Below are positions 22,690 through 34,142 of a stretch of 64,000 nucleotides of DNA, one piece after another. Positions within the stretch are counted from its first letter, which is position 1, and every line of letters starts with the position of its first letter. Source of the stretch: Macrostomum hystrix (lineage: Eukaryota > Platyhelminthes > Macrostomidae). Below the pieces are notes generated by a model. That model did not search any database, was not told the DNA's origin, and worked only from the letters and a program-made list of their open reading frames with translations. Both the position numbers and the translations under genes were made by a program. The stretch is taken from positions 15,258,001 to 15,322,000 of the forward strand of contig CATNEN010000003.1 in assembly GCA_950097015.1 (NCBI GenBank). The letters run 5' to 3'.

Positions 22690-23535
22690 ATTAGAATTCA
22701 ACGATTTAGAATCTAAATCCCAGGATTTAGAATCTGAATCCCAGAATTTAGAATCTGAATCCCAGAATTTAGAATCTGAATCCCAGAATTTAGAATCTGA
22801 ATCCCAGAATTTAGAATCTGAATCCCAGAATTTAGAAACTGAATCCGAGGATTTAAAATCTGAATCTAACGATTTAGAATCTGAATCTAACGATTTAGAA
22901 TCTGAATCTAACGATTTAGAATCTGAATCTAACGATTTAGAATCTGAATCCCAGGATTTGGAATCTGAATCCAACGATTTAGAATCTGTATCCCAAGATT
23001 TAGAATCTGAATCCCAGGATTAAGAATCTGAATCCCAGGATTTAGAATCTGAATCCAACGATTTAGAATCTGATTCCAGGATTTAGAATCTGAACCCCAA
23101 AATTTAGAATCTGAATCCAACGATTTAGAATCTGAATCCAACGATTTAGAATCTGAATCCAATGATTTAGAATCTGAATCCAATGATTTAGAATCTGAAT
23201 CCCAGGATTTAGAATCTGAATCCAATGATTTAGAATCTGAATCCCAGGATTTAGAATCTGAATCCAAGGATTTAAAATCTGAATACAATGATTTAGAATC
23301 TGAATCCCGCGATTTAGAATCTAAATCCAACGATTTAAAATCTGAATCCCAAGATTTAGAATATGAATCCAACGATTCAAAATCTGAATCCAACGATTTA
23401 AAATCTGAATCCAACGATTTTAAAATCTGAATCTAACGATTTAATATCTGAATCCCAGAATTTAAAATCTGAATCCAACGATTTAGAATCTGAATCCCAA
23501 GATTTAAAATCTGAATCCCAGAATTTAAAATCGCG
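22690..23535. repeat. 21-bp tandem repeat, about 40 copies
   Basis: The unit is gatttagaatctgaatccaa plus one base, with two main variants (CCCAG and CCAAC). Because 21 is a multiple of three, the minus strand stays open as a repeated seven-residue LDSDSKS peptide (two frames of 106 and 161 codons). There is no flanking coding sequence, and indels break the frame near 23030, 23080 and 23420. It is therefore treated as a satellite, not a gene. Confidence 0.85.
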
Positions 23536-23539
23536 TCGT

Positions 23540-24424
23540 AGTTATGATTCTTAATGTTTTTTAAGTCAAATATACAACTGTTAATTTACTAGGAGCTGAA
23601 CAAATTTTCTGATCTTTGATTGTTTAATCTGAAAGACATGCGGTTGTCAAATGTTTATTGAAACTGTTGCTTTTTCTTCTGAAAGTATTTTTCTTTACTC
23701 TTTCATGCTCTATATAACCTAAAAAATACTGTCCAGCTCTGTACCCCCTTATTGTGTACATAAATAGTGTGCATTTCTCCTCAAAATTGTAAATCATATT
23801 TCGGCATCCAAAAATAGCTCATCCTGTAAGTGTAATCGTTTTCTGTAGTTTGTGTTTTTGCGCAGTTTTATCTGGCCAGAATTTTGCAATCCTTTTTTCT
23901 CTTCGACTAAGTTATTATTGGATCAAGAAAGCTAGTTTTTTGTCTAGCAAAAATTTGCTAGTAATTCTTTTCTTAATATTTTCCATGAAATAAAACAACT
24001 TTTCAACTCATGTCGCACTACTGCTGTCACTGCTTCATTAGTAGTTCAGGACGCCAATGCGAAAGCGTTCTTTGTTACCGTTATTTAGTTAGGTCTGACA
24101 GAATCTCCACGAGGCTATATTTGATGCGAAAAACACCGCCCTCATTGAAGTTGATCGTTCACAGCGATCAAGTCTAATATTGTTTCTCCTTTTGTTATAA
24201 CTATTACTTTGTAAACTTTTTGAGAAATCAAACTTTGCGGAAAATCATCTTTACGTTTGCCGAATTGCGTGATTGACCTAATTAAATGAAACTTAGCTAC
24301 TCGATATGCACTCTTTACTTCTTGAAATAAGCTTTTTTGCATAAATAATTATAAATCTTGTGCCTACAAATCGATTATTGACTTCTAAGCAATCAGCTTT
24401 ACTGTTTTGTACAGATAATACGTT
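23540..24424. other. Spacer, no gene seen
   Basis: AT-rich unique sequence between the 21-bp and 41-bp arrays; no supported feature. Confidence 0.4.
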
Positions 24425-24425
24425 T

Positions 24426-26085
24426 GCAGCATCTGACACACCTTATCTCAAGTGGATACTTGGTTAGCAGCATCTGACACACCTTATCTCAAGTGGATAC
24501 TTGGTTAGCAGCATCTGACACACCTTATCTCAAGTGGATACTTGGTTAGCAGCATCTGACACACCTTATCTCAAGTGGATACTTGGTTAGCAGCATCTGA
24601 CACACCTTATCTCAAGTGGATACTCGGTTAGCAGCATCTGACACACCTTATCTCAAGTGGATACTCGGTTAGCAGCATCTGACACACCTTATCTTAAGTG
24701 GATACTTGGTTAGCAGCATCTGACACACCTTATCTCAAGTGGATACTCGGTTAGCAGCATCTGACACACCTTATCTTAAGTGGATACTTGGTTAGCAGCA
24801 TCTGGCACACCTTATCTCAAGTGGATACTCGGTTAGCAGCATCTGACACACCTTATCTCAAGTGGATACTCGGTTAGCAGCATCTGACACACCTTATCTC
24901 AAGTGGATACTTGGTTAGCAGCATCTGACACACCTTATCTCAAGTGGATACTTGGTTAGCAGCATCTGACACACCTTATCTTAAGTGGATACTTGGTTAG
25001 CAGCATCTGACACACCTTATCTTAAGTGGATACTTGGTTAGCAGCATCTGACACACCTTATCTCAAGTGGATACTCGGTTAGCAGCATCTGACACACCTT
25101 ATCTTAAGTGGATACTTGGTTAGCAGCATCTGGCACACCTTATCTCAAGTGGATACTCGGTTAGCAGCATCTGACACACCTTATCTCAAGTGGATACTCG
25201 GTTAGCAGCATCTGACACACCTTATCTCAAGTGGATACTTGGTTAGCAGCATCTGACACACCTTATCTCAAGTGGATACTTGGTTAGCAGCATCTGACAC
25301 ACCTTATCTCAAGTGGATACTTGGTTAGCAGCATCTGACACACCTTATCTCAAGTGGATACTTGGTTAGCAGCATCTGACACACCTTATCTTAAGTGGAT
25401 ACTCGGTTAGCAGCATCTGACACACCTTATCTTAAGTGGATACTCGGTTAGCAGCATCTGACACACCTTATCTTAAGTGGATACTTGGTTAGCAGCATCT
25501 GACACACCTTATCTTAAGTGGATACTTGGTTAGCAGCATCTGACACACCTTATCTCAAGTGGATACTCGGTTAGCAGCATCTGACACACCTTATCTTAAG
25601 TGGATACTTGGTTAGCAGCATCTGGCACACCTTATCTCAAGTGGATACTCGGTTAGCAGCATCTGACACACCTTATCTCAAGTGGATACTTGGTTAGCAG
25701 CATCTGACACACCTTATCTCAAGTGGATACTCGGTTAGCAGCATCTGACACACCTTATCTCAAGTGGATACTTGGTTAGCAGCATCTGACACACCTTATC
25801 TCAAGTGGATACTTGGTTAGCAGCATCTGGCACACCTTATCTCAAGTGGATACTTGGTTAGCAGCATCTGGCACACCTTATCTCAAGTGGATACTTGGTT
25901 AGCAGCATCTGACACACCTTATCTTAAGTGGATACTCGGTTAGAAGCATCTGACACACCTTATCTCAAGTGGATACTCGGTTAGCAGCATCTGACACACC
26001 TTATCTTAAGTGGATACTCTGTTAGCAGCATCTGACACACCTTATCTCAAGTGGATACTTGGTTAGCAGCATCTGACACACCTTG
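24426..26085. repeat. 41-bp tandem repeat, about 40 copies
   Basis: Very homogeneous units starting GCAGCATCTGACACACCTTA and ending tggatacttggtta. Variation is confined mainly to a few T/C or A/G sites (tctC/tctT, acttggt/actCggt, tgAcac/tgGcac). The order of variants repeats in blocks, so multi-unit segments have been duplicated. Both edges are sharp. Confidence 0.97.
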
Positions 26086-26089
26086 AGAA

Positions 26090-26840
26090 ATAATTTAAAA
26101 CTGTATAATAAACGGTCGTGTTGCATGGCTCATTGAGTATGATTGCGAGTATAGTATCGTTAAATATGCATATTAACTTATATTTCCGAGCACACAATAT
26201 AGTAAAGCAGACGCGATAATAAACACGACATTAGCAGATGAAGAAGTCTTTTCGGAGTATAACTCTGGCAGATGAGATAATAACATCAATAAGAGCAACA
26301 ACAATTTCACATGCAATAATAAATAATTTACTAGCTGATCAATATTTTTTCATATTCTGTTACGTCACTGTTAAAGAGAATTAATTGCAAACAAAAAAAA
26401 TCGCCTAATTAAGCAAAAATCTAATGACCAGAAAAGATAAATCATATTTATCAAACTTGTGCGCATGCCAAACAGTGGATTTGCAGGAATTATTCCGCAA
26501 CATAACAAAATTCATCACAGCTGTTGCCACAATTAAACACTGAAAACGGTGCCTCCTAGTATTCGAAATGAAACAAACCATATCGATTATATACATATTT
26601 ATGCCTCGGTGTTAATAAAAAATAGTTTATAATACACAAAAAACAAAACCCTTGAAACATACACATCAATGACTACTAGATTAGGAACGCAAGAAAATGG
26701 GATTTCGTCTATGGCACGAATCCTTTTTTTAAGCAAGGTAATTATTGAATTGAATAAAGTGCTAGTTTTTTTATTAACGGACTGTAACATATATTTTAAA
26801 TACCAACCGATATCTATCCGATGAAACAACTTCGTGAATC
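26090..26840. other. Spacer, no gene seen
   Basis: AT-rich sequence with short minus-strand frames of 60-76 codons, none with a recognisable motif or splice signals. Confidence 0.4.
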
Positions 26841-26844
26841 ACAA

Positions 26845-27120
26845 AACATCGGCATCGTCGAGATATTCAACGATTCTCGTTGAGGTGCCTGGTGGCAAAA
26901 ACGACCAATATATATAGGCACCATTTTTCTGTTTACAAAATTTCATTATGTAACCATGTCGGCTATTATTTTTTAACTACATTGTGAACATTGTGAACTT
27001 TTACATAGAGGTTTACATAGAGCAATGTTAGTTGTCCTTGTCATCAAAGTCTTCGACAAGAATCGTTGAATATCTTGACGATGCTGAAGTCGGACGGCTT
27101 TGAAAGTTAGTTATCGAATA
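26845..27120. repeat. Dispersed repeat family B, inverted pair
   Basis: Left arm at 26845-26915 (catcgtcgagatattcaacg) and right arm in inverted orientation at 27035-27115 (tcgttgaatatcttgacgat). Further copies lie at about 38870-38965 and, diverged, at 10120-10200. It may be a small foldback element. Confidence 0.65.
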
Positions 27121-27408
27121 AATGACGGAAAATTTAGATTTTATTTTGACTTAAATATTACGAGTTAGCATCTCATTCTCTAGTTTAGTAGTCCCTTGAT
27201 TGACGTACACTAAATGAACTTACAACACTCGACACTATAGAGCAGACAGGAAATAAAACAATTACTTTATTTTTTTGTATTAAAGTGTCACACTTTTGTT
27301 TTAATAAGAAGTAGATAAATATTTCATATTTCAAAAAATGATTTATAATAAAAAAAAATTATAGTTTTCCCAATCGGTTTTATCTACCTTATCCCTCACT
27401 GTAACAGT

Positions 27409-28620
27409 TTACAGCACAAACAGTAGTACAATCAATATGATTAGTACTGCCAATAGTACACCAATGACTGTCCATTGTCGCCTATCATTTGACATGTGCA
27501 ACACTCTAGCCATCTTCTTCATAGTGGTATCCAACTTGCTCTCTGTTGTGTCCATCTCGCGACCAAATTCGTCCAAGATGACCGCCTGCTCGTCTAATTC
27601 GCTGGACATACGATGCGAAATATCTTTCAGTGCGCCTATGCCGCCACTCAGTCTAGTGGCAGGGCAGGATGAAAGTATATGATCAATTTACTGTAGCATT
27701 TTCTCCAACCCACATGACATATTAACCCACTTGGTTAGTAAATTATCCTGTCTCAGCTGGTAAATAATCCTCCGCTTCAGCTAGGAGATTATCCTCTGTC
27801 TCAGCTGGTAGATTATCCTGTCTCAGATGGTAAATTATCCTGTCTCAGCTGGTAGATTATCGTAAAATTGTCACCTATTACTAATCTTGTAAATAATCCC
27901 CTGTCATTAAGCTAGTAAATTATCCCGTCTCTAAGCTGGCAAATTGTCCCATAATCAGGGGTTGAAAACCGATCTCCAGATCGCTCAGCAAAGCTGAGCT
28001 ACAGCATGTTTTCCAGGCTTGAAAAACTGACAGAGCCGAACTCACCGATCTAAAGTTTCGTCCTGCTGTCTGAGCAGCGATTGTTGAGCAGCCTGCGCCT
28101 CTTCCGCATAATTTGGCAACTGCCTGCTGCTACTAGAAGAGGCGCCGCCGGAAGATGACGAAGCAGGCTGTCTAGCAGAAGACACAGTCGGGTGCAGATT
28201 GACAGGCGTGTTGGGCTCCAGTCGTTCAATTCTAGCCTTCATTTCTTGGGCCCTGCGTCGGGTTTCACTAACGAAACCTCGACGAGCGGCAACTTCGGCT
28301 TCGTCTAAGCGAAATTTCCTAGGATTTCGTTCCACTATGCCGATAGTCTCTTCTAGATCGTCTAGATCCCATTCTATATTGCGCAGCGAGTTCTGTAATT
28401 CGCCTAGGCAATAATCCAATTCTTGCCTGCCAACAGGGTTTGAAGCTAGAGTGTTGTATTGGCTCATTAGAATGCTCCAACGATCGAATAATTTTCTAGC
28501 AGATTCTACATTGCGCTCGACATCCGATTTCACAGCAAAGAATGGATCTTCAATTGAGCCTCCGCCCCCGCCGCCGCTAATTGGCGGCTGCTGATTGGCT
28601 GGCGCGATAGATGACGTCAT
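27409..28620 (-). CDS. STX6: Syntaxin-6 homologue (Qc-SNARE), 2 coding exons
   Basis: Exons are 28620-28046 and 27652-27409 (minus strand). The phase-2 junction has donor gatcg|gtgag and acceptor cactag|A, giving about 272 aa; vertebrate syntaxin-6 is about 255. Residues about 25-130 form the N-terminal helical domain, starting at DPFFAVKSDVERNVESARKL. A Gln/Ser linker follows. The SNARE motif (about 190-250) contains SSELDEQAVILDEFGREMD with the likely central-layer Gln, then NDRRQW. The last 21 residues are a hydrophobic tail anchor. The family acts in trans-Golgi and endosome fusion. The single 393-bp intron holds a minisatellite. A reverse AATAAA lies at 27266-27271. The ATG at 28620 agrees with a usual short leader before DPFF. 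Confidence 0.96.
27735..27955. repeat. Minisatellite in the STX6 intron
   Basis: About eight degenerate units of 24-27 bp containing cagctggtagattatcctgt. It fills most of the 393-bp intron. Confidence 0.8.
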
Positions 28621-30865
28621 TTTGATTCGGAATGCAGATTATCGAATTTTTTCGTAATTACGAAAACGAGCAAACTGAAATCAGATGGATGAAAGATGAG
28701 CAATTAAAAAATAAATTTTATTGAGTACTACAAACTATCTAAACTTAGGAAAACGTGCTTTTTCTAAAAGAAGCAATAGAAAGTACAATGACTATGATGA
28801 AGAATGTTTGTTTTGTACTTGAAGAAAAAAAATCTAACAAATATTTGATTTGACAAGAAAATAGCAAACAGGAAATATCAGCCAGATTGTGATATGAGAA
28901 CTCAACTCACTCTATAGAGTCAATTTGAAATCTCAAAGTGAAGCTGAAGCACATCAACACTGAGAAGAGAAGTGCTTAGTCTCTGAAGTGAACTAAAGCT
29001 AACACTAATAATCTTAAAGAGAATATATAAGGTCAGAAATTCTACAAGCCATATATTTTTCTAAGTGAAATAATTATACAAGACTAATCGTGAAGCTGAA
29101 ATGCAAGAGATAAGACAATAATTGGATAAAAAAATCGGGGGCAGGCATGCTTTCTACACTACACATTATAATTCTCTGTTTGTATCACATAGGGAATGAA
29201 GCCTAGTGTTTTAGTATTTATCTGAATTTCACAACTGACAACTCATGTCATAATATAATTTTGGCTATGGTAGTCTTTAGTGTGGTGTGTAGTGATCTTA
29301 TTCATACATGTCATAGATAACTTTGAAAGTTGAAAATGAGTGGCAAAGTTCTGCTGTAAAAGTGCTAATAGCCAGTGGCAACATCCAAGCTAAGCCCAAG
29401 GGCAGTGGGATGGGCCCTGGGGGGATACATCCCCATAGTTGTATACAATTTTATTTCTCCGAATTTCCTAATAGTGAATGAACTGCTGCGTCAAAGTCAT
29501 GGCCAAAACAAAATAAAGAATACTTTTATTCCCTCCCCTAGTGATATAAAATTTTGGTTAAACAACAGCAAATAAACAGCTAGCCATTTAAAATAAAGTA
29601 CCAATGTATAAAAGAGCTTTTAATTTTCGTATGTTACTATACTTACAAATGTTGCGGCCTCTAAAAGCAAAACTTATTTTATGGATTAGGCCATCAGGTA
29701 TTCTTCAATCAGACAATAATACATTTTACAGAAAAATGTATTTTTCAAATACATTTTGAATTTTTCAAATTTTGTATTTTTCAAATAAATACAAAAATTT
29801 TTTTACAAAAGAAAAAGACAAAAGCTGCGAAGTTAAAAAAAGCAAGGCATTTAATGAAAAAGTTAAACAAATTAATAACAATCGTGCGCCTGCAGCGTTA
29901 TTTCTTAAAATTCCAAACTTATTCCTGCAAACATTCAATGACTTGTTTCTAAGAATCTATCGGTAACTGTAATCATAGCTTAGCCTAATAAACAATGAAG
30001 TTTAACTGCATGATTTTTATAGAATATTTCTGCTAGGTCTTAGGCATGCTTTGCTTTTCTGCAGCCATGCGAAGGTCTACCAATTTTATATAGCACAACT
30101 CGTATCTAGAGACACAAAAAAATTATTTTCGTTTTTTGCTGTAAGGCCTTCTTTTATAACTAGAAGCTTAGAACTTATTAGGGTAGGCCTTATCTCCAGC
30201 TTTGATTTTTGATTATTGTTTCATGGAAATGAAAAGTCTATTCGTTTTTATTTTATATTTTGATAATAAAAAATTAATGTCTTCTGCTTGTTTATCAAAA
30301 GTAGGCTTTGTTGAAACAACTTTTTTTGTCATGATTCACTTTAGGTACCTTATTAGGGCCTAATAGGGCAGTTACCTGTCTTATGATTGGATTTTCATGA
30401 TTTCTGACTGGTTCTGACTGGTAACCATGGGCCTATTAAACCTTAAACTATTCTGATCCATAATTCAAAGGCTTCAACTGAAGCAATTTTTCGTTTTTAG
30501 AGAATCCAAAATTTAAATGGTTATTTATAGTATAGGTCCAATGCCCTCCCTCTTCCAGGGTACAGATCAAATTGTCATATTCTAAAATGTCATATGATAA
30601 TGACGATTTGCACAAAAGTATCACAATATTCTATTTCATATGACAATCTTGACTATTTGTATAGTCAAGTATTTGCAGATCTCATGCTCCTGTTTCAATT
30701 CAACCCATATATGACGATTTAGAATATGACAATTTTGGCCAGAGCCCTCTTCCCTTGCCTAATTATTTTTTATATTTAATAGGTACTTTTGGTTCTATTA
30801 ATTTTAACAGCTAAAACACAAAGCAAATTGGCCAAATCCCCAAATTACAGTTTAAAACTACATTT
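28621..30865. other. Spacer between STX6 and the foldback element, no gene seen
   Basis: AT-rich sequence with no supported exon. Short tttttcaaat repeats occur at 29735-29790. Confidence 0.4.
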
Positions 30866-30866
30866 C

Positions 30867-31568
30867 CTAAAAGGAAGTGCTTATTCCCACGGTCCTGTTC
30901 CGATAATTTCAATTTTATCCACACGGATCCGTGCCGATAATTTTCTGCTTATCCACACGGCAGCTTGTATGAATAGGTCTACTTTCAAGTCCCTATGTAC
31001 CTATTCTAATTCTTCTCTGAGCATAAGGCTTTTGCTTCAGAGTATAGTGTATAGTGTACACTATCAATGAATAGTGTAAAAGAATAACAATGATGTATAG
31101 GGCCTAATGTGTGACGAGTTTGGTGCTGACTAGAATTCTGCTGGTTGACTCGTATGATTTTCTTTGATAGACTTTTTACTCTTTAAGTCAATACAATTCG
31201 AATGAAAACACGTAACAATGACAAAAGATTTAGTAAGTTGCTATTAAAATAATTAAAAAAGATGACATTAATGTCAGTTAATTAATGTGTAGGTCGAAAT
31301 GTAGAACACTGTCGTAACACACTGGCAACTTTGTTGATCTATTGGCTCGAGGGTTCAACAAAACATTCAAATCTGAAAGGGCCTCGTTTCAAAGAACAGA
31401 ACCGTGTGGATAAAATTGAAATTAACGGCACGGCATATATAAAGAGTTGTAGACCTATTTATACAAGCTGCCGTGTGGATAAGCAGAAAATTATCGGCAC
31501 GGATCCATGTGGATAAAATTGAAATTATCGGCACGGGACCGTGGGAATAAGCTCTGCCTTCCTAAAAA
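30867..31568. mobile_element. Foldback element with ~120-bp inverted arms
   Basis: The left arm (about 30867-30990) and right arm (about 31446-31568) are near-identical inverted copies around a loop of about 455 bp. Shared words include gcttattcccacggtcc, cgataatttcaattttatcc and cttatccacacggcagcttg. Each arm itself contains a shorter repeat of the ATCCACACGG / GATAATTT type, and another partial unit is at 31400-31435. No coding capacity was seen. Confidence 0.8.
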
Positions 31569-31569
31569 G

Positions 31570-32109
31570 CCTTCTGACTCAGTAGGCCTACTAATACATA
31601 TAACTAAAATATTTTGTTTCAGCTTTTGGGTCAAAAGTGGTTGTTACCTAGTTGCTACTAGATATTCTTATAATTCTTAGGCAGCCTACAACATTCGTTG
31701 TTGATAATTTTTTGAACCATTTAGTTACTTCCTTATAAACTTATGTTTTGGCAAAATACTTATTTATTTTTGGTTTTGTTAAAAAATGTAGAAATGGTAT
31801 GTAAAATTGTTTTTGTATTATGGGCCTATTTAAGTTATTTAAAACTTTTCTTTAAGAAAATAATTGTAAGATGCCCATTTAGAAATAAAATGAAATTTTA
31901 CTTCTCAGATTTGGTCTCTTCAGATTTAGCCTAATTTAGTTTATTTTTGTGGTAAATTGTGTTAAATTTAATAATTAATTCTCAACATAAGAATGGCTTG
32001 ATTACAATTTTCAGCAACTAACTGCCACTACTAAAAGTAAAAAAATACTTGCTAAAACTATTGTCTTAATTCTGTTTGGCTCAAGCAGGCAAACAGTTCT
32101 TCAAGGGGC
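31570..32109. other. AT-rich 5' flank of CSPP1
   Basis: No exon was recognised. The promoter and any 5' UTR exon of CSPP1 should lie here or further upstream. A possible acceptor (aagcaggcaaacag) occurs about 15 nt before the start codon. Confidence 0.35.
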
Positions 32110-34107
32110 ATGGCTTCAGCAGAAATTGACCTGTTTATTCAAGAGCAGAAGCAAAGGCTAGCAGCTGATAGGCAACGATTAGGCAATGGAATAGTTGATC
32201 AGAGAACTTTGCCAGGTGGAGCTAGTTCTGGCAGTGTTGGTGGACCAACTAATTTCGATGCTGCTGTGTCTACAGGTAAAATAAGATTTTTAAATCTATT
32301 TGATTCTATAGTGAAACTTGATTAATAATAAATAAAAATAGTAATTACAGGAGGGCTGTGGGCAGTGGCACATCATTTGGTGACACTAGACCCGCAGCCA
32401 GCGAGGAGGCAATTCTGCTCATTTTGCTGACTCCTGAGCACACACGCACACAGATACCATATGCAGGCATACACTCACACAGGTGTGTACATCTACCCTT
32501 GACTGTTTCATCGTCAGGCAGTGTACACTCTCACTGTGCCTTGGAGGTTGGCCCTCAAGGTTGTAAATTGCACGACAAGCCCCCTAAGCCTTCTCTCGGC
32601 GGCCTCGCCCCCAATAAATATAGCTTCGCTGTGGAATTGAACTTATGAACTGTGAAGCGTGAGGCGAACGCGTTAACTGCTCCGCCACCGATCTAGGCTA
32701 GAGTGCCGCTTAAAAATAATAAACTGCTTATAAATAACAAAGTCATCATTATTACTATTAGTAGCTGAATTAGCTAGTTAGCATACTTTTTTGTGCAAAG
32801 TTAATTAATCCCTAGCCTACTCAACAATCTCCAATGCGATTCTTTTTTTTGTTACGCAGTGCCCACTATCTGCACAAACCCCATTGTTTCTTTCCCCTCT
32901 CGTCTCCTCCCCCGCCGCTCTTCCCTATCCCCCAATGCAAACAGTTTTCACCTATCCAGTACATTTGTGGGTGCAGTTCTGTGTCTGTGTGAGCTATTGT
33001 GTGCTCAATCTCTTACCCTACCTACACTTCCCATAGCAACCAAATATAAATATATTCTTCGGAATTGTTTTTTTTCATTTTTAGGCAGTCGAAGAGTTCA
33101 ACCCCCCGCAGTAGCGCCTTCGTCGACATCAACGAGTACACCGCCGCCTTCCTTAGGCTTTCCATTTCCTCAGGCCAACAATAACAATGGCGGCGATCTG
33201 TTCTCTAAGCTAGGCGCCTACGAGCAGACAAGGCGAGCCTTTGACGAATCGCGTCGTGAAGAATATCGCCAACTGCATAAGCCGGCAGCAACTGCCGGCC
33301 ATCCCACAATGTCCTCCGGGTTGGATGGTGCCGCAGGCGGTTTGGGCATCGTTGGCGGATTGAGAAATTCGGCTGTGACTCGACAGAGAAAGGAGCGAGA
33401 GAGAAATGCTGAATATAACGACTTTTTAAGACAGAAAGAACAGGTAAGATTGTCTTTGGGTTATCTAACACCTCAGATCATTACACCTGAAATACCCAAA
33501 TTAATAGCTACATTACGCCCGAAACCCTCAAATCACTGTGTTTGAAATCCTCAGGTCATTACACCTGAAATCCCCAGATCATTACACCTGAAATCCTCAG
33601 GTCATTACACCTGAAATCCTCAGATCATTACACCTGAAATCCTCAGATCATTACACCTGAAATCCTCAGATCATTACACTTGAAATCCTCAGATCATTAC
33701 ACCTGAAATCCTCAGATCATTACACTTGAAATCCTCAGGTCATTACACCTGAAATCCCCAGATCATTACACCTGAAATCCTCAGGTCAATACACCTGAAA
33801 TCCTCAGGTCATTACACCTGAAATCCTCAGGTCATTACACCTGAAATCCTCAGGTCACTACACCTGAAATCCTCAGATCATTACACCTGAAATCCTCAGG
33901 TCATTACACCTGAAATCCTCAGGTCATTACACTTGAAATCCTCAGGTTATTACACCTGAAATCCTCAGGTCATTACACTTGAAATCCTCAGGTTATTGCA
34001 CCTCAAATACTCAGATCGTTACACTCAATAAGAAAAAATATTTACAATCGTATGATTCTTTTTCTCTAGGAACAGCAGCGTAAAAGACAGCTACCACAAC
34101 AACTGCC

Positions 34108-34142
<35 letters not shown>

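Noticed and set aside
24426-26085. CRISPR-like array
   Set aside because: Units are contiguous with no unique spacers, and the genome is eukaryotic.
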